From: Gordonia sp. SL306
GTDB taxonomy: Bacteria; Actinomycetota; Actinomycetes; Mycobacteriales; Mycobacteriaceae
Assembly (NCBI RefSeq): GCF_026625785.1
Contig: NZ_CP113063.1
Location: 3,720,001 to 3,784,000 of the forward strand
DNA: 64,000 bases
Direction: 5' to 3'
Positions 54,790 to 62,655 of this stretch are shown here, one piece after another. The first letter of the stretch is position 1, and each line of letters begins with the position of its first letter. The notes under the pieces are model-generated. The model made no database searches. It saw only the letters and a program-made list of their open reading frames with translations, and was not told the DNA's origin. Made by a program: the position numbers and the translations under genes.

Positions 54790-55452
54790 ATGACCGTGAC
54801 AACCCCCCTCGCCGACCTCGGCGACGACGCGACGACCCTGCCCGGGATCACCCGAATCGAGAGTCATCCTCGGCAGGTGGCCACACCGGTGCTCGTGGAC
54901 CGGCTGCGGTCGGTCTATCCCCATCAGCAGATCTACGGTGACTACTGCCCGGTGCAGGGGTATGTGGACGCACCACCTCGTGAGTTGTACAGCTGGCTGT
55001 CGGACACGCGGTCTCTGGAGGAGTGGACCTACAGTCTGCGCGGATTCGTCCCCACCGATGAACCGGGACTGTGGCTCGGGCACGACCGCCTCGGTGATCA
55101 CACCGAGATCTACACCCGCACGATCGCCAATCCCCATGCGATGACGGTCGACTACCACTGTGCGTGGGATCAGGGCAAGCATCTCTGGATGATCTACCTG
55201 ATGCGGGTGGTGGACGCCCAGGTGGTGCTGGACAAACCGGGGTCGGTGGTCCTGTGGAACAACTGCCATCACCCGTTCTACGACGAGAACCCCTATCCCG
55301 AGACGGCACCGCCGGAACGTCCGGTGTGGGTGGGGGACTTCTGGGACATGTTCTCCGCCGGTCACCAACTCGAACTCGAGAACCTCACGGCCATCGCCGA
55401 GTACCGGCACCACAACGGCCTGCCCATCACCCCGGAATGGATGCGATCATGA
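54790..55452 (+). CDS. SRPBCC-fold (polyketide cyclase/START-like) protein
   Basis: 220 residues from ATG 54790, 11 bp after the ThDP gene. The region YCPVQGYVDAPPRELYSWLSD then RSLEEWTYSLRGF has the START/Bet-v1-like opening (beta strand, APPE-like turn, D..S..EW). The C-terminal half contains several His, Trp and Tyr residues (DYHCAWDQGKHLW; WNNCHHPFYDENPYPE) that could line a pocket or bind metal. Such proteins act as cyclases, aromatases or carriers in polyketide-like pathways. Family membership is by eye; function is inferred from neighbours. Confidence 0.6.
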   Translation: MTVTTPLADLGDDATTLPGITRIESHPRQVATPVLVDRLRSVYPHQQIYGDYCPVQGYVDAPPRELYSWLSDTRSLEEWTYSLRGFVPTDEPGLWLGHDRLGDHTEIYTRTIANPHAMTVDYHCAWDQGKHLWMIYLMRVVDAQVVLDKPGSVVLWNNCHHPFYDENPYPETAPPERPVWVGDFWDMFSAGHQLELENLTAIAEYRHHNGLPITPEWMRS

Positions 55453-56480
55453 CATATGCTGCACCACAAGCGATGCTGGTCGATCTGGCCACCTATCTGC
55501 CGGAGAACAGGGTGCCCGCAGCCTATTACGCGCAGTTCGCGGAGGACGACGATCTCGTCGACAACGTGATGTTCCGGGCGCCCGCGTTCCGGCATCATGC
55601 GGCGGACGGGGAGACCTCGGCCGACATGATGTTGTCCGCGGCGCGTGTGCTCACCGAGCGGCACGGCGACGATTTCTTCGACGACGTGGACGTGGTGCTC
55701 ACACACAGTCAGCTCCCCGAGGTACCGGTCCGCGGTTGCGGTGGCGAGGTGGCGCATCGGCTCGGATTGCGGCCGTCGACCGTTCTCGACGTACACAACG
55801 GCGGGTGCGCGGCGTTCATCCACATGATCGACCTCGCATCGGCTCTGCTGCGCGCCAACGGCGGTCGACGGGCGCTGCTCGGACTCGCGCAGAACAGCGC
55901 GGCGCAGGTGTTCACCCAGGAACAGGTACGCGGTAAGGCACAGGCGGCCATCCCCGGTGACGGTTCGGCGGTTGCCGTTCTCACCCTCGACGGCGATCGC
56001 GGCAGCCCGGTCCTGGGTCTGACCTGCCGGTCATACGGCCAGTACTCGGGCGACATGACCGGGGTGTCCGAGCCGCAGCGAAAGTACTGGGAGGCCGGTC
56101 CGGGACAGATTCACATCGGATTCACCGAGGCGAAGATCGCGAAGGTTCTCGCCCGTGGCAATCGGATGGTGCCCGAGGTCGCGATCGAGGTGGCCGACAC
56201 CATCGGCATCGCTCCCGCCGATCTCGACTGGTTCGTCACCAATCAGCCGAACCGGATCTTCTTGCGCAATTGGCGTGAGGCGCTGGAGCTCCCGGAGGAT
56301 CGGCACCCCGACACCTTCGACGAGTGCGGCAATCTGTTCGCGGTCGGTATCCCGGTCACGCTCGACACGGCGATCACCGACGGTCGGATCCGGGAGGGCG
56401 AGGTGGTGATGACTGCCGCGTTCGCGCACGCAGGCGATTTCGCCGCCGCAGCCGCTCTCCGCTGGGGTGGCCGTCCATGA
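55449..56480 (+). CDS. KAS III (FabH)-like enzyme with altered catalytic triad
   Basis: 343 residues; the ATG overlaps the previous stop. Thiolase-fold KAS III features: nucleophile C120 in DVHNGGCAAFIHMI, and TDGRIREGEVVMTAAF. In FabH the decarboxylation residues are His in VPHQANLRI and Asn in HGNTSAAS. Here the first aligns with FVTNQPNRI, so the His is N265; the second is CGNLFAVG (N294 or nearby). Loss of His suggests that it does not decarboxylate malonyl units normally and may work as an acyltransferase or use another acceptor. Partners are the SRPBCC protein and aminotransferase in one coupled transcript. Confidence 0.82.
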   Translation: MTYAAPQAMLVDLATYLPENRVPAAYYAQFAEDDDLVDNVMFRAPAFRHHAADGETSADMMLSAARVLTERHGDDFFDDVDVVLTHSQLPEVPVRGCGGEVAHRLGLRPSTVLDVHNGGCAAFIHMIDLASALLRANGGRRALLGLAQNSAAQVFTQEQVRGKAQAAIPGDGSAVAVLTLDGDRGSPVLGLTCRSYGQYSGDMTGVSEPQRKYWEAGPGQIHIGFTEAKIAKVLARGNRMVPEVAIEVADTIGIAPADLDWFVTNQPNRIFLRNWREALELPEDRHPDTFDECGNLFAVGIPVTLDTAITDGRIREGEVVMTAAFAHAGDFAAAAALRWGGRP

Positions 56481-57517
56481 GTCCGCCGCTCGATCCGGCA
56501 GACGAGCCGTGGCCGCTGGCCCGGCTCGACCTCAACGAATCTGCCTATGCGCCACTGCCGGCCGTGGCCGCGGTGCTGGGCGACGTCATGGCCGAGGCCA
56601 ACCGGTATCCCGATTTCCTGCCGGATCGGACTCGCGGCCAGATCGCCGACCACCTCGGTGTACCGCACCGGCAGGTGACCGTGGGCGCGGGCGCCACCGG
56701 AGTCGCGTTGTCCGCGTTTCAGGTCTGTATGCGCCGTGCCGCGGAAGCCGGTATCCGCGCGCCGTCGCTGGTGACGGCGGTGCCGACCTTCGACGGATAC
56801 CCGATCCTCGCGGAGATGGTCGGCCTGCGTGTCGACGGAGTGGCCCTGGCCGACGACGGCAGCCTCGATCTCGATGCGCTGCGGGCCGCGGTGACCGACG
56901 ACACGGTGGCGGTGGTGGTGTGCTCCCCGCACAACCCCACGGGCTCGACCGTCGCGCCCCAGGCGCTCTACGAGTTCATCGATGCGATGCCGCCGCAGGT
57001 GCTCACCCTGGTCGATCAGGCGTATGTCGAGTTCTGTGACAACCCGCCCGACCTGCATCTGCTCGTCGACATCCGCGACGATGTGCTGGCGCTGCGGACC
57101 TTCTCCAAGGCCTACGGACTCGCCGCGCTGCGGGTCGGATTCGGCATCGGGGACATCGGCGTGGTGTCGGAGGTGCGCCGTCACGAGGTGCCGTTCGCGG
57201 TGGGGCCGGCCGCGATGGCCGCGGTCCCGGTCGCACTCGCGGCGGAAGTCGAACTCGCGCAGCGTGTTCGATCGATGAAGGAGGAGCGCGAGCGATTGGC
57301 GGACATGCTTGCGGCCATCGGCTGCCCGACCCTGCCGAGTCAGGCCAATTTCCTGTTCCTGCCGGGCGCCGAGGGCGTTGCCATCGGCCGGCTGCTGCGG
57401 AGTTGCGGCGTGGCGACCAAGGAGTGCGGAAACCACGGGATGCGTATCACGGTCGGCGATCGCGCCGGCATCGACTACGTCGTCCAGGCCCTTCGATTGA
57501 CGGCCCTGACTGCCTGA
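56477..57517 (+). CDS. PLP-dependent aminotransferase (HisC-like, class I/II)
   Basis: 346 residues; the ATG overlaps the previous stop (ATGA). LDLNESAYAPLP at the N-terminus, VCSPHNPTGSTVAP, VDQAYVEFCD and the PLP lysine in FSKAYGLAALRVGFG are as in histidinol-phosphate aminotransferases. A true HisC is unlikely in this context. It should aminate an oxo intermediate made by the ThDP and KAS III-like enzymes, or supply the amino acid precursor. Last gene of the cassette; 73 bp separate it from the next SDR. Confidence 0.85.
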   Translation: MSPPLDPADEPWPLARLDLNESAYAPLPAVAAVLGDVMAEANRYPDFLPDRTRGQIADHLGVPHRQVTVGAGATGVALSAFQVCMRRAAEAGIRAPSLVTAVPTFDGYPILAEMVGLRVDGVALADDGSLDLDALRAAVTDDTVAVVVCSPHNPTGSTVAPQALYEFIDAMPPQVLTLVDQAYVEFCDNPPDLHLLVDIRDDVLALRTFSKAYGLAALRVGFGIGDIGVVSEVRRHEVPFAVGPAAMAAVPVALAAEVELAQRVRSMKEERERLADMLAAIGCPTLPSQANFLFLPGAEGVAIGRLLRSCGVATKECGNHGMRITVGDRAGIDYVVQALRLTALTA

Positions 57518-57590
57518 GGCCGGCACGCGGGGCATCGTCGGTCGGTTGCGAATCGGAGTTCCCCTTCCCCGGCAGGTAGGTTGGTGAGCC

Positions 57591-58340
57591 GTGAGCGCGA
57601 CGACACGGCAGAAGATCTTGATCACGGGAGCGAGCTCCGGGCTCGGCGAGGGCATGGCACGACAGTTCGCCGACAAAGGGCGCGATCTGGCCTTGTGCGC
57701 TCGCCGCCTCGACAGGCTCGATGCGCTGGCCGACGAGCTGCGACCGACGGCTGGGCGGGTTGCCACGGCTCGACTCGATGTCACCGACACAGATTCCGTC
57801 CCGGGGGTCTTCACTGAGCTCGCCGACGAGATCGGCGGACTCGACAGGGTCATCGTCAACGCGGGGCTGGGCAAGGGCGCGCCGATCGGAACGGGGATGG
57901 CATCGGCGAACATCGAGACCGTGCAGACGAATCTGGTCGGCGCTCTGGCGCAGGTCGAGGCCGCGATGGAGATCTTCCGGGCGCAGGATCACGGACATCT
58001 CGTGCTGGTCAGCTCGATGAGTGCCGTCCGCGGACTGCCCAGGGCGCAGGCGGCGTACTCGGCATCCAAAGCGGGCCTCGCCACGCTGGGGCAGGGGTTG
58101 CAGGCGGAGTTCGCAGGCTCGGCGATCACCATCTCGATCTTGCTGCCGGGATACATCGAGACCGACATCAACCGCGGAGTCGAGACCGCCATGATGACGG
58201 GCACGGAGCAGGGGGTCAGAGCGATGGTGTCCGCCATCGAGAACGAATCCTCGTGGGCGCCGGTGCCGCGGTGGCCGTGGATACCGATCGCCGCGGCGCT
58301 TCATCATCTCCCGCCGGCCATCACCCGCCGGATGGTCTAG
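57591..58340 (+). CDS. Short-chain dehydrogenase/reductase (Rv0945-like)
   Basis: 249 residues from a GTG. KILITGASSGLGEGMARQF, NAGLGKGAP, catalytic Ser in VLVSSMSAVRG and Tyr/Lys in YSASKAGLATL. The C-terminus ends in a hydrophobic, basic segment (WPWIPIAAALHHLPPAITRR), typical of membrane-associated members. In M. tuberculosis an SDR (Rv0945) lies between an fpg-like gene and pgi; this is the equivalent position. It may therefore belong to the backbone rather than to the biosynthetic cassette. Substrate unknown. Confidence 0.86.
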   Translation: MSATTRQKILITGASSGLGEGMARQFADKGRDLALCARRLDRLDALADELRPTAGRVATARLDVTDTDSVPGVFTELADEIGGLDRVIVNAGLGKGAPIGTGMASANIETVQTNLVGALAQVEAAMEIFRAQDHGHLVLVSSMSAVRGLPRAQAAYSASKAGLATLGQGLQAEFAGSAITISILLPGYIETDINRGVETAMMTGTEQGVRAMVSAIENESSWAPVPRWPWIPIAAALHHLPPAITRRMV

Positions 58341-58364
58341 ACCGCGGGGTCGCAGCCGTTCGGA

Positions 58365-59033
58365 TCAGCCCGGTGCCGGTGCCGGTGCCGGTGCCGGAGA
58401 GCCTGCCGACGAGGGTGGCGCGCCGGTCGGCGACCAGACCACCGGCGACGATTTGTAGTCCAGCGCGGGATCTCCCGTCGTATCGGCCCAGTAGATGACC
58501 TGACGGAGTCGCTGACCCGGGTCGGCCACCGCGACCAGGCAGGTCGCATACGATTCGCCGCGCCGCATCTGCGGCGGCGGCGTGGTGACCGGGCATTTCG
58601 CCAGACCCGGGGTGGGGGACATCGTCAATGCGGGGGTCCTCCCGTCCGCGCTCGCACTCAGACCGATCACACCCGGCGCCGCTGCCGCCCTGGTCGCGAG
58701 CGATGTCACCGTCACATAGAGGTAGTACGGGGCGCCGCCCTTGGTGGTGTTCTCGGGCACGCCCTCGGCCGGGGTGATCCCGGTGACCGTGTACATCGCC
58801 AGCGGTCCCGTCTCCGCGAACGCATCGGCGGGCAGTACGGCATCTTCCCCGAAGGTGAGTCCGGTGCCCGGTGCGGAACGGGCGCTCTGTCCGGCCGGCA
58901 CGGTGACCGCGGCGCTGGTCGGAACCGACGTCGGTGGCTCGACCTCGGCGGTCGTCGACGTCGCGCACGCCGCGGTCGTCGTCAGCGCAGCCACCAGGCA
59001 CACCGCGGGCAACACGCGGCGGGTCGCATACAT
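58365..59033 (-). CDS. Lipoprotein of unknown function
   Basis: 222 residues from ATG 59033 (MYATRRVLPAVC). The signal peptide ends at the lipobox ALTTTAAC. A Thr/Pro/Val-rich linker follows, then a beta-rich domain (LAMYTVTGITPAEGVPEN; YYLYVTVTSLATRAA; MRRGESYATCLVAVADPGQRL) with two cysteines (KCPVT and YATCL) that may form a disulfide. The C-terminus is a run of Pro-Ala repeats coded by a hexanucleotide repeat. Function not recognised. It overlaps nothing; convergent with the SDR gene. Confidence 0.78.
   Translation of the reverse strand: MYATRRVLPAVCLVAALTTTAACATSTTAEVEPPTSVPTSAAVTVPAGQSARSAPGTGLTFGEDAVLPADAFAETGPLAMYTVTGITPAEGVPENTTKGGAPYYLYVTVTSLATRAAAAPGVIGLSASADGRTPALTMSPTPGLAKCPVTTPPPQMRRGESYATCLVAVADPGQRLRQVIYWADTTGDPALDYKSSPVVWSPTGAPPSSAGSPAPAPAPAPG
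58370..58396. repeat. Hexanucleotide microsatellite in a lipoprotein gene
   Basis: About 4.5 copies of CCGGTG encode the alternating Pro-Ala tail. Copy-number slippage would change tail length in steps of two residues without a frameshift. Confidence 0.7.
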
Positions 59034-59097
59034 CACCGTGGGTGAGAGTCTCACGTTGCGTAAGGTAACCGATGTGTCGGCAAAGCAGGGGCAGGTT

Positions 59098-59607
59098 GTG
59101 GCCAATGGCGCGTTTCAATTGTTCGGTGAACGCCGTCGTGACGAGATCGGTGACCTTCTGACGGACATCTTCGGGCGCGACGATGTGACCGCGCTCGGCG
59201 CGGACTGGCGTGGCATCGTCTATTTCACGCTCGACGACGACTCGGAACTGTCGTCCGACACCGTGGTCGGCTTCGACGCGTCCAGTGGCAGCAGCGGTCC
59301 GCTGACCTCGGTGGACGAGGTTCTCGATGCCGTGCGCACCGGTGACATCGCGGAAGCGGTCGACGTCGCCAGTTTCGACGCCTGGCGAACGGCCACCGGG
59401 CAGCGGTCGATCGACATGGGCGACTGTGTGCCGCCTTCGGTATTCGAGTTCATGGGTGGCGATCCGGCGGAACGGTCCACGGAGCCACAGGATCTCATCA
59501 CCTTCATCGCGGTGGCCGCGGCCCTGGTGGGCCGCATGGAAGCCCTCGGCGTGGAGCCCGGAGACGAGATCCCCGACGAAGTGTTCGACGAGACTCGCTG
59601 GCAGTGA
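59098..59607 (+). CDS. Small acidic hypothetical protein
   Basis: 169 residues from a GTG at 59098 preceded by GCAGGGGCAG; an open frame further upstream lies over the divergent lipoprotein gene. Acidic, no signal or membrane segment. Features: FGRDDVTALGADWRGIVYF, VDEVLDAVRTGDIAEAVDVA, CVPPSVFEFMGGDPAERS, then DLITFIAVAAALVGRMEAL. The layout vaguely recalls DUF1851/Tdi1-type immunity-like proteins, but I cannot confirm it. It ends 3 bp before the convergent pgi gene. Confidence 0.6.
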   Translation: MANGAFQLFGERRRDEIGDLLTDIFGRDDVTALGADWRGIVYFTLDDDSELSSDTVVGFDASSGSSGPLTSVDEVLDAVRTGDIAEAVDVASFDAWRTATGQRSIDMGDCVPPSVFEFMGGDPAERSTEPQDLITFIAVAAALVGRMEALGVEPGDEIPDEVFDETRWQ

Positions 59608-59610
59608 TCG

Positions 59611-61302
59611 TCACCGCGCCCGGCCGCGATGCTCGCGATACCATCGTACGAGCTCGTCGGTCGACGAATCCTCTTGTGGCGCAGGCGATTGTTCCTCGAC
59701 AATGATCCCGAGAAGTTCCTTGGCCTGCGTCTTGCCGAGTTCGACGCCCCACTGATCGAACGGGTTGATACCCCAGATCATCCCCTCCACGAACACCTGG
59801 TGCTCGTACAGGGCGATCAGCTGCCCGATGACCGACGGGGTCAACCGGGGGGCGAGGATCGACGTGGACGGCCGGTTGCCGGGCATCACCTTGTGCGCCA
59901 CCACATTCGGCGGGACACCCTCGTCGGCGATCTCGTCGGCGGTCTTGCCGAAGGCCAGCACCTTGGTCTGCGCGAAGTAGTTGCTCATCAGCAGATCGTG
60001 CATGGAGCCGGTTCCGTCGGCGGTCGGCAGATCGTCGGTGGGTTCGGCGAACCCGATGAAATCGGCGGGGATCATCCGGGTGCCCTGATGGAGCAGCTGA
60101 TAGAAGGCGTGCTGCCCGTTGGTGCCCGGTTCACCCCAGAACACCTCGCCGGTGTCGGTGGTGACGTGATGGCCGTGTGCTGTCACGGATTTGCCGTTGG
60201 ACTCCATGGTCAGCTGCTGCAAATACGCCGCGAAGCGGGCCATGTCGTCGGAATAGGGGAGCACCACGCGCGACTGGGCATCCCAGAAGTTGTTGTACCA
60301 GAGCCCGATCAGGCCCAGGATGACCGGCGCGTTCTGCTCGAGCGGCGCAGTGCGGAAGTGCTCGTCGACGATGTGGAACCCGGACAGGAAGTCGGCGAAC
60401 CGCTCTTTGCCGATCGCGGCCATCACCGACAGCCCGATCGCCGAGTCCACGGAGTAGCGGCCGCCCACCCAGTCCCAGAACCCGAACATGTTGACGGTGT
60501 CGATGCCGAACTTCGCCACCTCGTCGGCGTTGGTGCTGACGGCGACGAAGTGTTTGGCCACCGCGTCGTCGCCTGCACCGAGTTCCTTCAGGAGCCAGGT
60601 GCGCGCCGCCGCCGCGTTGGTCAGCGTCTCGAGTGTGGTGAACGTCTTGGAGGCGATGACGAACAGCGTGGTCTCCGCGTCGAGTTCGGCAAGGGTGCCG
60701 ACCATGTCGGCCGGGTCGACATTGGACACGAAATGGCAGTGGATGCCTGCGTCGACATAGTGACGCAGCGCCCGATAGACCATCACCGGGCCGAGATCGG
60801 AGCCGCCGATGCCGATGTTGACGACATCGGTGATGGGTTTGCCGGTGTGCCCCTTCCACTCTCCGCTGCGTAGCTTGTCGGTGAACGCGCCCATGGCGGT
60901 GAGGACTTCGTGGACGTCGGCGACCACGTCCTGGCCGTCGACATGCAGCGAGGCGTCGGCCGGTAGACGCAGGGCCGTGTGCAGGACCGCGCGATCCTCC
61001 GAGGTGTTGATGTGTTGGCCGGCGAACATGTCGTCGCGACGATCCTCGAGCCCGACCTCGCGCGCGAGGCTCGCCAACAGTTCCAGGGTCTCGCGCAGCA
61101 CGCGATGTTTCGAGTAGTCGATGTGCAGATCCCCGACGTCGACGGTCAATTCCCGCCCGCGCTCGGGGTCGACCGCGAACACCTCGCGCAGATGCATCGC
61201 GTACACGTGCGGCTGATGCGCGGCGAGTGCCTGCCAGGATTGGGTCGCGGTGATGTCGTCGTGGTCGCTCGTGTCGAAGTCACTGCCGGAGACGTCACTC
61301 AT
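59611..61302 (-). CDS. pgi: Glucose-6-phosphate isomerase
   Basis: 563 residues from ATG 61302 ([10 protein letters not shown]); a GTG nine bases upstream is possible. PGI signatures: [73 protein letters not shown] and [18 protein letters not shown]. It interconverts glucose-6-phosphate and fructose-6-phosphate in the cytoplasm. Housekeeping, single gene unit; convergent with the small acidic protein. Gene order with chorismate mutase matches mycobacteria. Confidence 0.96.
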   Translation of the reverse strand: MSDVSGSDFDTSDHDDITATQSWQALAAHQPHVYAMHLREVFAVDPERGRELTVDVGDLHIDYSKHRVLRETLELLASLAREVGLEDRRDDMFAGQHINTSEDRAVLHTALRLPADASLHVDGQDVVADVHEVLTAMGAFTDKLRSGEWKGHTGKPITDVVNIGIGGSDLGPVMVYRALRHYVDAGIHCHFVSNVDPADMVGTLAELDAETTLFVIASKTFTTLETLTNAAAARTWLLKELGAGDDAVAKHFVAVSTNADEVAKFGIDTVNMFGFWDWVGGRYSVDSAIGLSVMAAIGKERFADFLSGFHIVDEHFRTAPLEQNAPVILGLIGLWYNNFWDAQSRVVLPYSDDMARFAAYLQQLTMESNGKSVTAHGHHVTTDTGEVFWGEPGTNGQHAFYQLLHQGTRMIPADFIGFAEPTDDLPTADGTGSMHDLLMSNYFAQTKVLAFGKTADEIADEGVPPNVVAHKVMPGNRPSTSILAPRLTPSVIGQLIALYEHQVFVEGMIWGINPFDQWGVELGKTQAKELLGIIVEEQSPAPQEDSSTDELVRWYREHRGRAR

Positions 61303-61345
61303 GACGTTCACCCTATGTGGTCGGCGCGCCTGACGGGGCGTGACG

Positions 61346-62128
61346 TCAGCGGTCGGCGATCGGCGGCGGGACGATTCCGCAGGCGAACCAGGCGCGAGCG
61401 CTCAGCGTGAACGGTCCGTCCGGTAGCCGCGGACGGCAGAGGTCGCGTACCTGCTCCTGCTGGTCGGTCGGCAAGGCCGCCAGATGTGCACCGGCCGGCC
61501 CGACGCCGAAGGTGAACGGCTGCCAGAAGTCATCGAAGTCCGCGTAGTCGGCGTGAGCGATCAATGCGCCGTCGACGACGTCGCGCAGACCGATCCGGCG
61601 GAGACGGGTGGCGATGTCGCCGCGACTGACACCCACCCGCATACGCTCGCCGACGACGTCGGGGTCGAGCTCCCGGGCGCCGTCCCAGAACGTCTCGAGC
61701 ATCGTCATGCCGCCCTCGTCGAGGTCCCACATGCACGCGGCGGCCACCCCGCCCGGGCGAGTGACGCGTGACATCTCGCGCAGACCCTGATCGGCGTCGG
61801 TCATGAACCCGACGACCAGGCACGAGAACGCGGCGTCGAAGTCGTCGTCGGGCCATGGCAGTGCCTCGGCGGTGCCCTGACGGACGTCCGCATCGGGATA
61901 TCGCTCGTGGCAGGCGGTGACGAACTGGGCAGCCGGGTCGATCGCGGCGACGTGCTGCTCGCCCAGCAGCCGGGCGAGCACACCCGTCAGACCGCCCGGC
62001 CCGCAGCCGACGTCGAGGACCCGCTCGGCCTGGTCAACTCCTCCCGCAGCGTCGACCAGGGCGGGGGCAAGTGTCCGGGTGTAGCGGCCCATGAAGCGGT
62101 CGTACCCGTCGGCGGGCGACGTGAACAT
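61346..62128 (-). CDS. Class I SAM-dependent methyltransferase
   Basis: 260 residues from ATG 62128 ([14 protein letters not shown]); a GTG nine bases upstream is an alternative. SAM-binding motif I is [19 protein letters not shown], followed by AIDPA as the acidic loop, [21 protein letters not shown] and [14 protein letters not shown]. UbiE/MenG-like Methyltransf_11 fold. Substrate unknown; small-molecule target likely. It lies between pgi and the chorismate mutase gene on the same strand. Confidence 0.86.
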   Translation of the reverse strand: MFTSPADGYDRFMGRYTRTLAPALVDAAGGVDQAERVLDVGCGPGGLTGVLARLLGEQHVAAIDPAAQFVTACHERYPDADVRQGTAEALPWPDDDFDAAFSCLVVGFMTDADQGLREMSRVTRPGGVAAACMWDLDEGGMTMLETFWDGARELDPDVVGERMRVGVSRGDIATRLRRIGLRDVVDGALIAHADYADFDDFWQPFTFGVGPAGAHLAALPTDQQEQVRDLCRPRLPDGPFTLSARAWFACGIVPPPIADR

Positions 62129-62261
62129 GAGGTCCACTCAACTCCGACGTGAGCGCACGGTCAATCGCGCCGGTCGTGGTGGTCCGAGAGGAATGTGGTC
62201 CAAGAGGAATGCGGCAGTTGCAGAAGGGCGCTGTGCGGCAGCGGTTTCGTGTGAGTCGCCC

Positions 62262-62609
62262 TCAGCGCCCGAGCGGGCCGCGCCCGAGACGCAGCAGCAG
62301 CATCGCCAACGTGTGGCCTTCCTGCCCGAGTTCGGCGAAGCGGTCGAGGACCTTCACCTCACGACTGTGGACCAGGCGTGGCCCACCCGAGGCCATCCGG
62401 GCGGCCCCGATCTTCTTGGACACTGCCGACCGACGTTTCACCGAGGCCAGGATCATCGCGTCCATGCGATCGATCTCGCCTCGCAGCACATCGATGTCGT
62501 CGGGCAACGTCGTGACGTCGGCGGACAGGTCGTAGGCATCCACGTCGAAGCCGCTCGTGGTGCCCGCATCGTCGCCGACCTTGTCGTCGGGGGTGTTGGC
62601 GTCGGTCAC
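62262..62609 (-). CDS. Chorismate mutase (AroQ, mycobacterial intracellular type)
   Basis: 115 residues from a GTG at 62609 (VTDANTPDDKV); longer frames upstream overlap the divergent gene. SYDLSADVTTLPDDID-like start, DVLRGEIDRMDAMILASVKRR, IGAARMASGGPRLVHSRE and LLLRLGRGPLGR match M. tuberculosis Rv0948c nearly motif by motif (from memory). It rearranges chorismate to prephenate and in mycobacteria gains activity in complex with DAHP synthase through its C-terminal RLGRG region, which is conserved here. Confidence 0.92.
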   Translation of the reverse strand: MTDANTPDDKVGDDAGTTSGFDVDAYDLSADVTTLPDDIDVLRGEIDRMDAMILASVKRRSAVSKKIGAARMASGGPRLVHSREVKVLDRFAELGQEGHTLAMLLLRLGRGPLGR

Positions 62610-62655
62610 CCGATCGATTTTGCCACGGGGTCCGATGGCCGTGAGACTGGAGCCC

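Noticed and set aside
56477-57517. Aminotransferase as HisC of histidine synthesis
   Set aside because: No his genes nearby; coupled to the KAS III-like gene by stop/start overlap.
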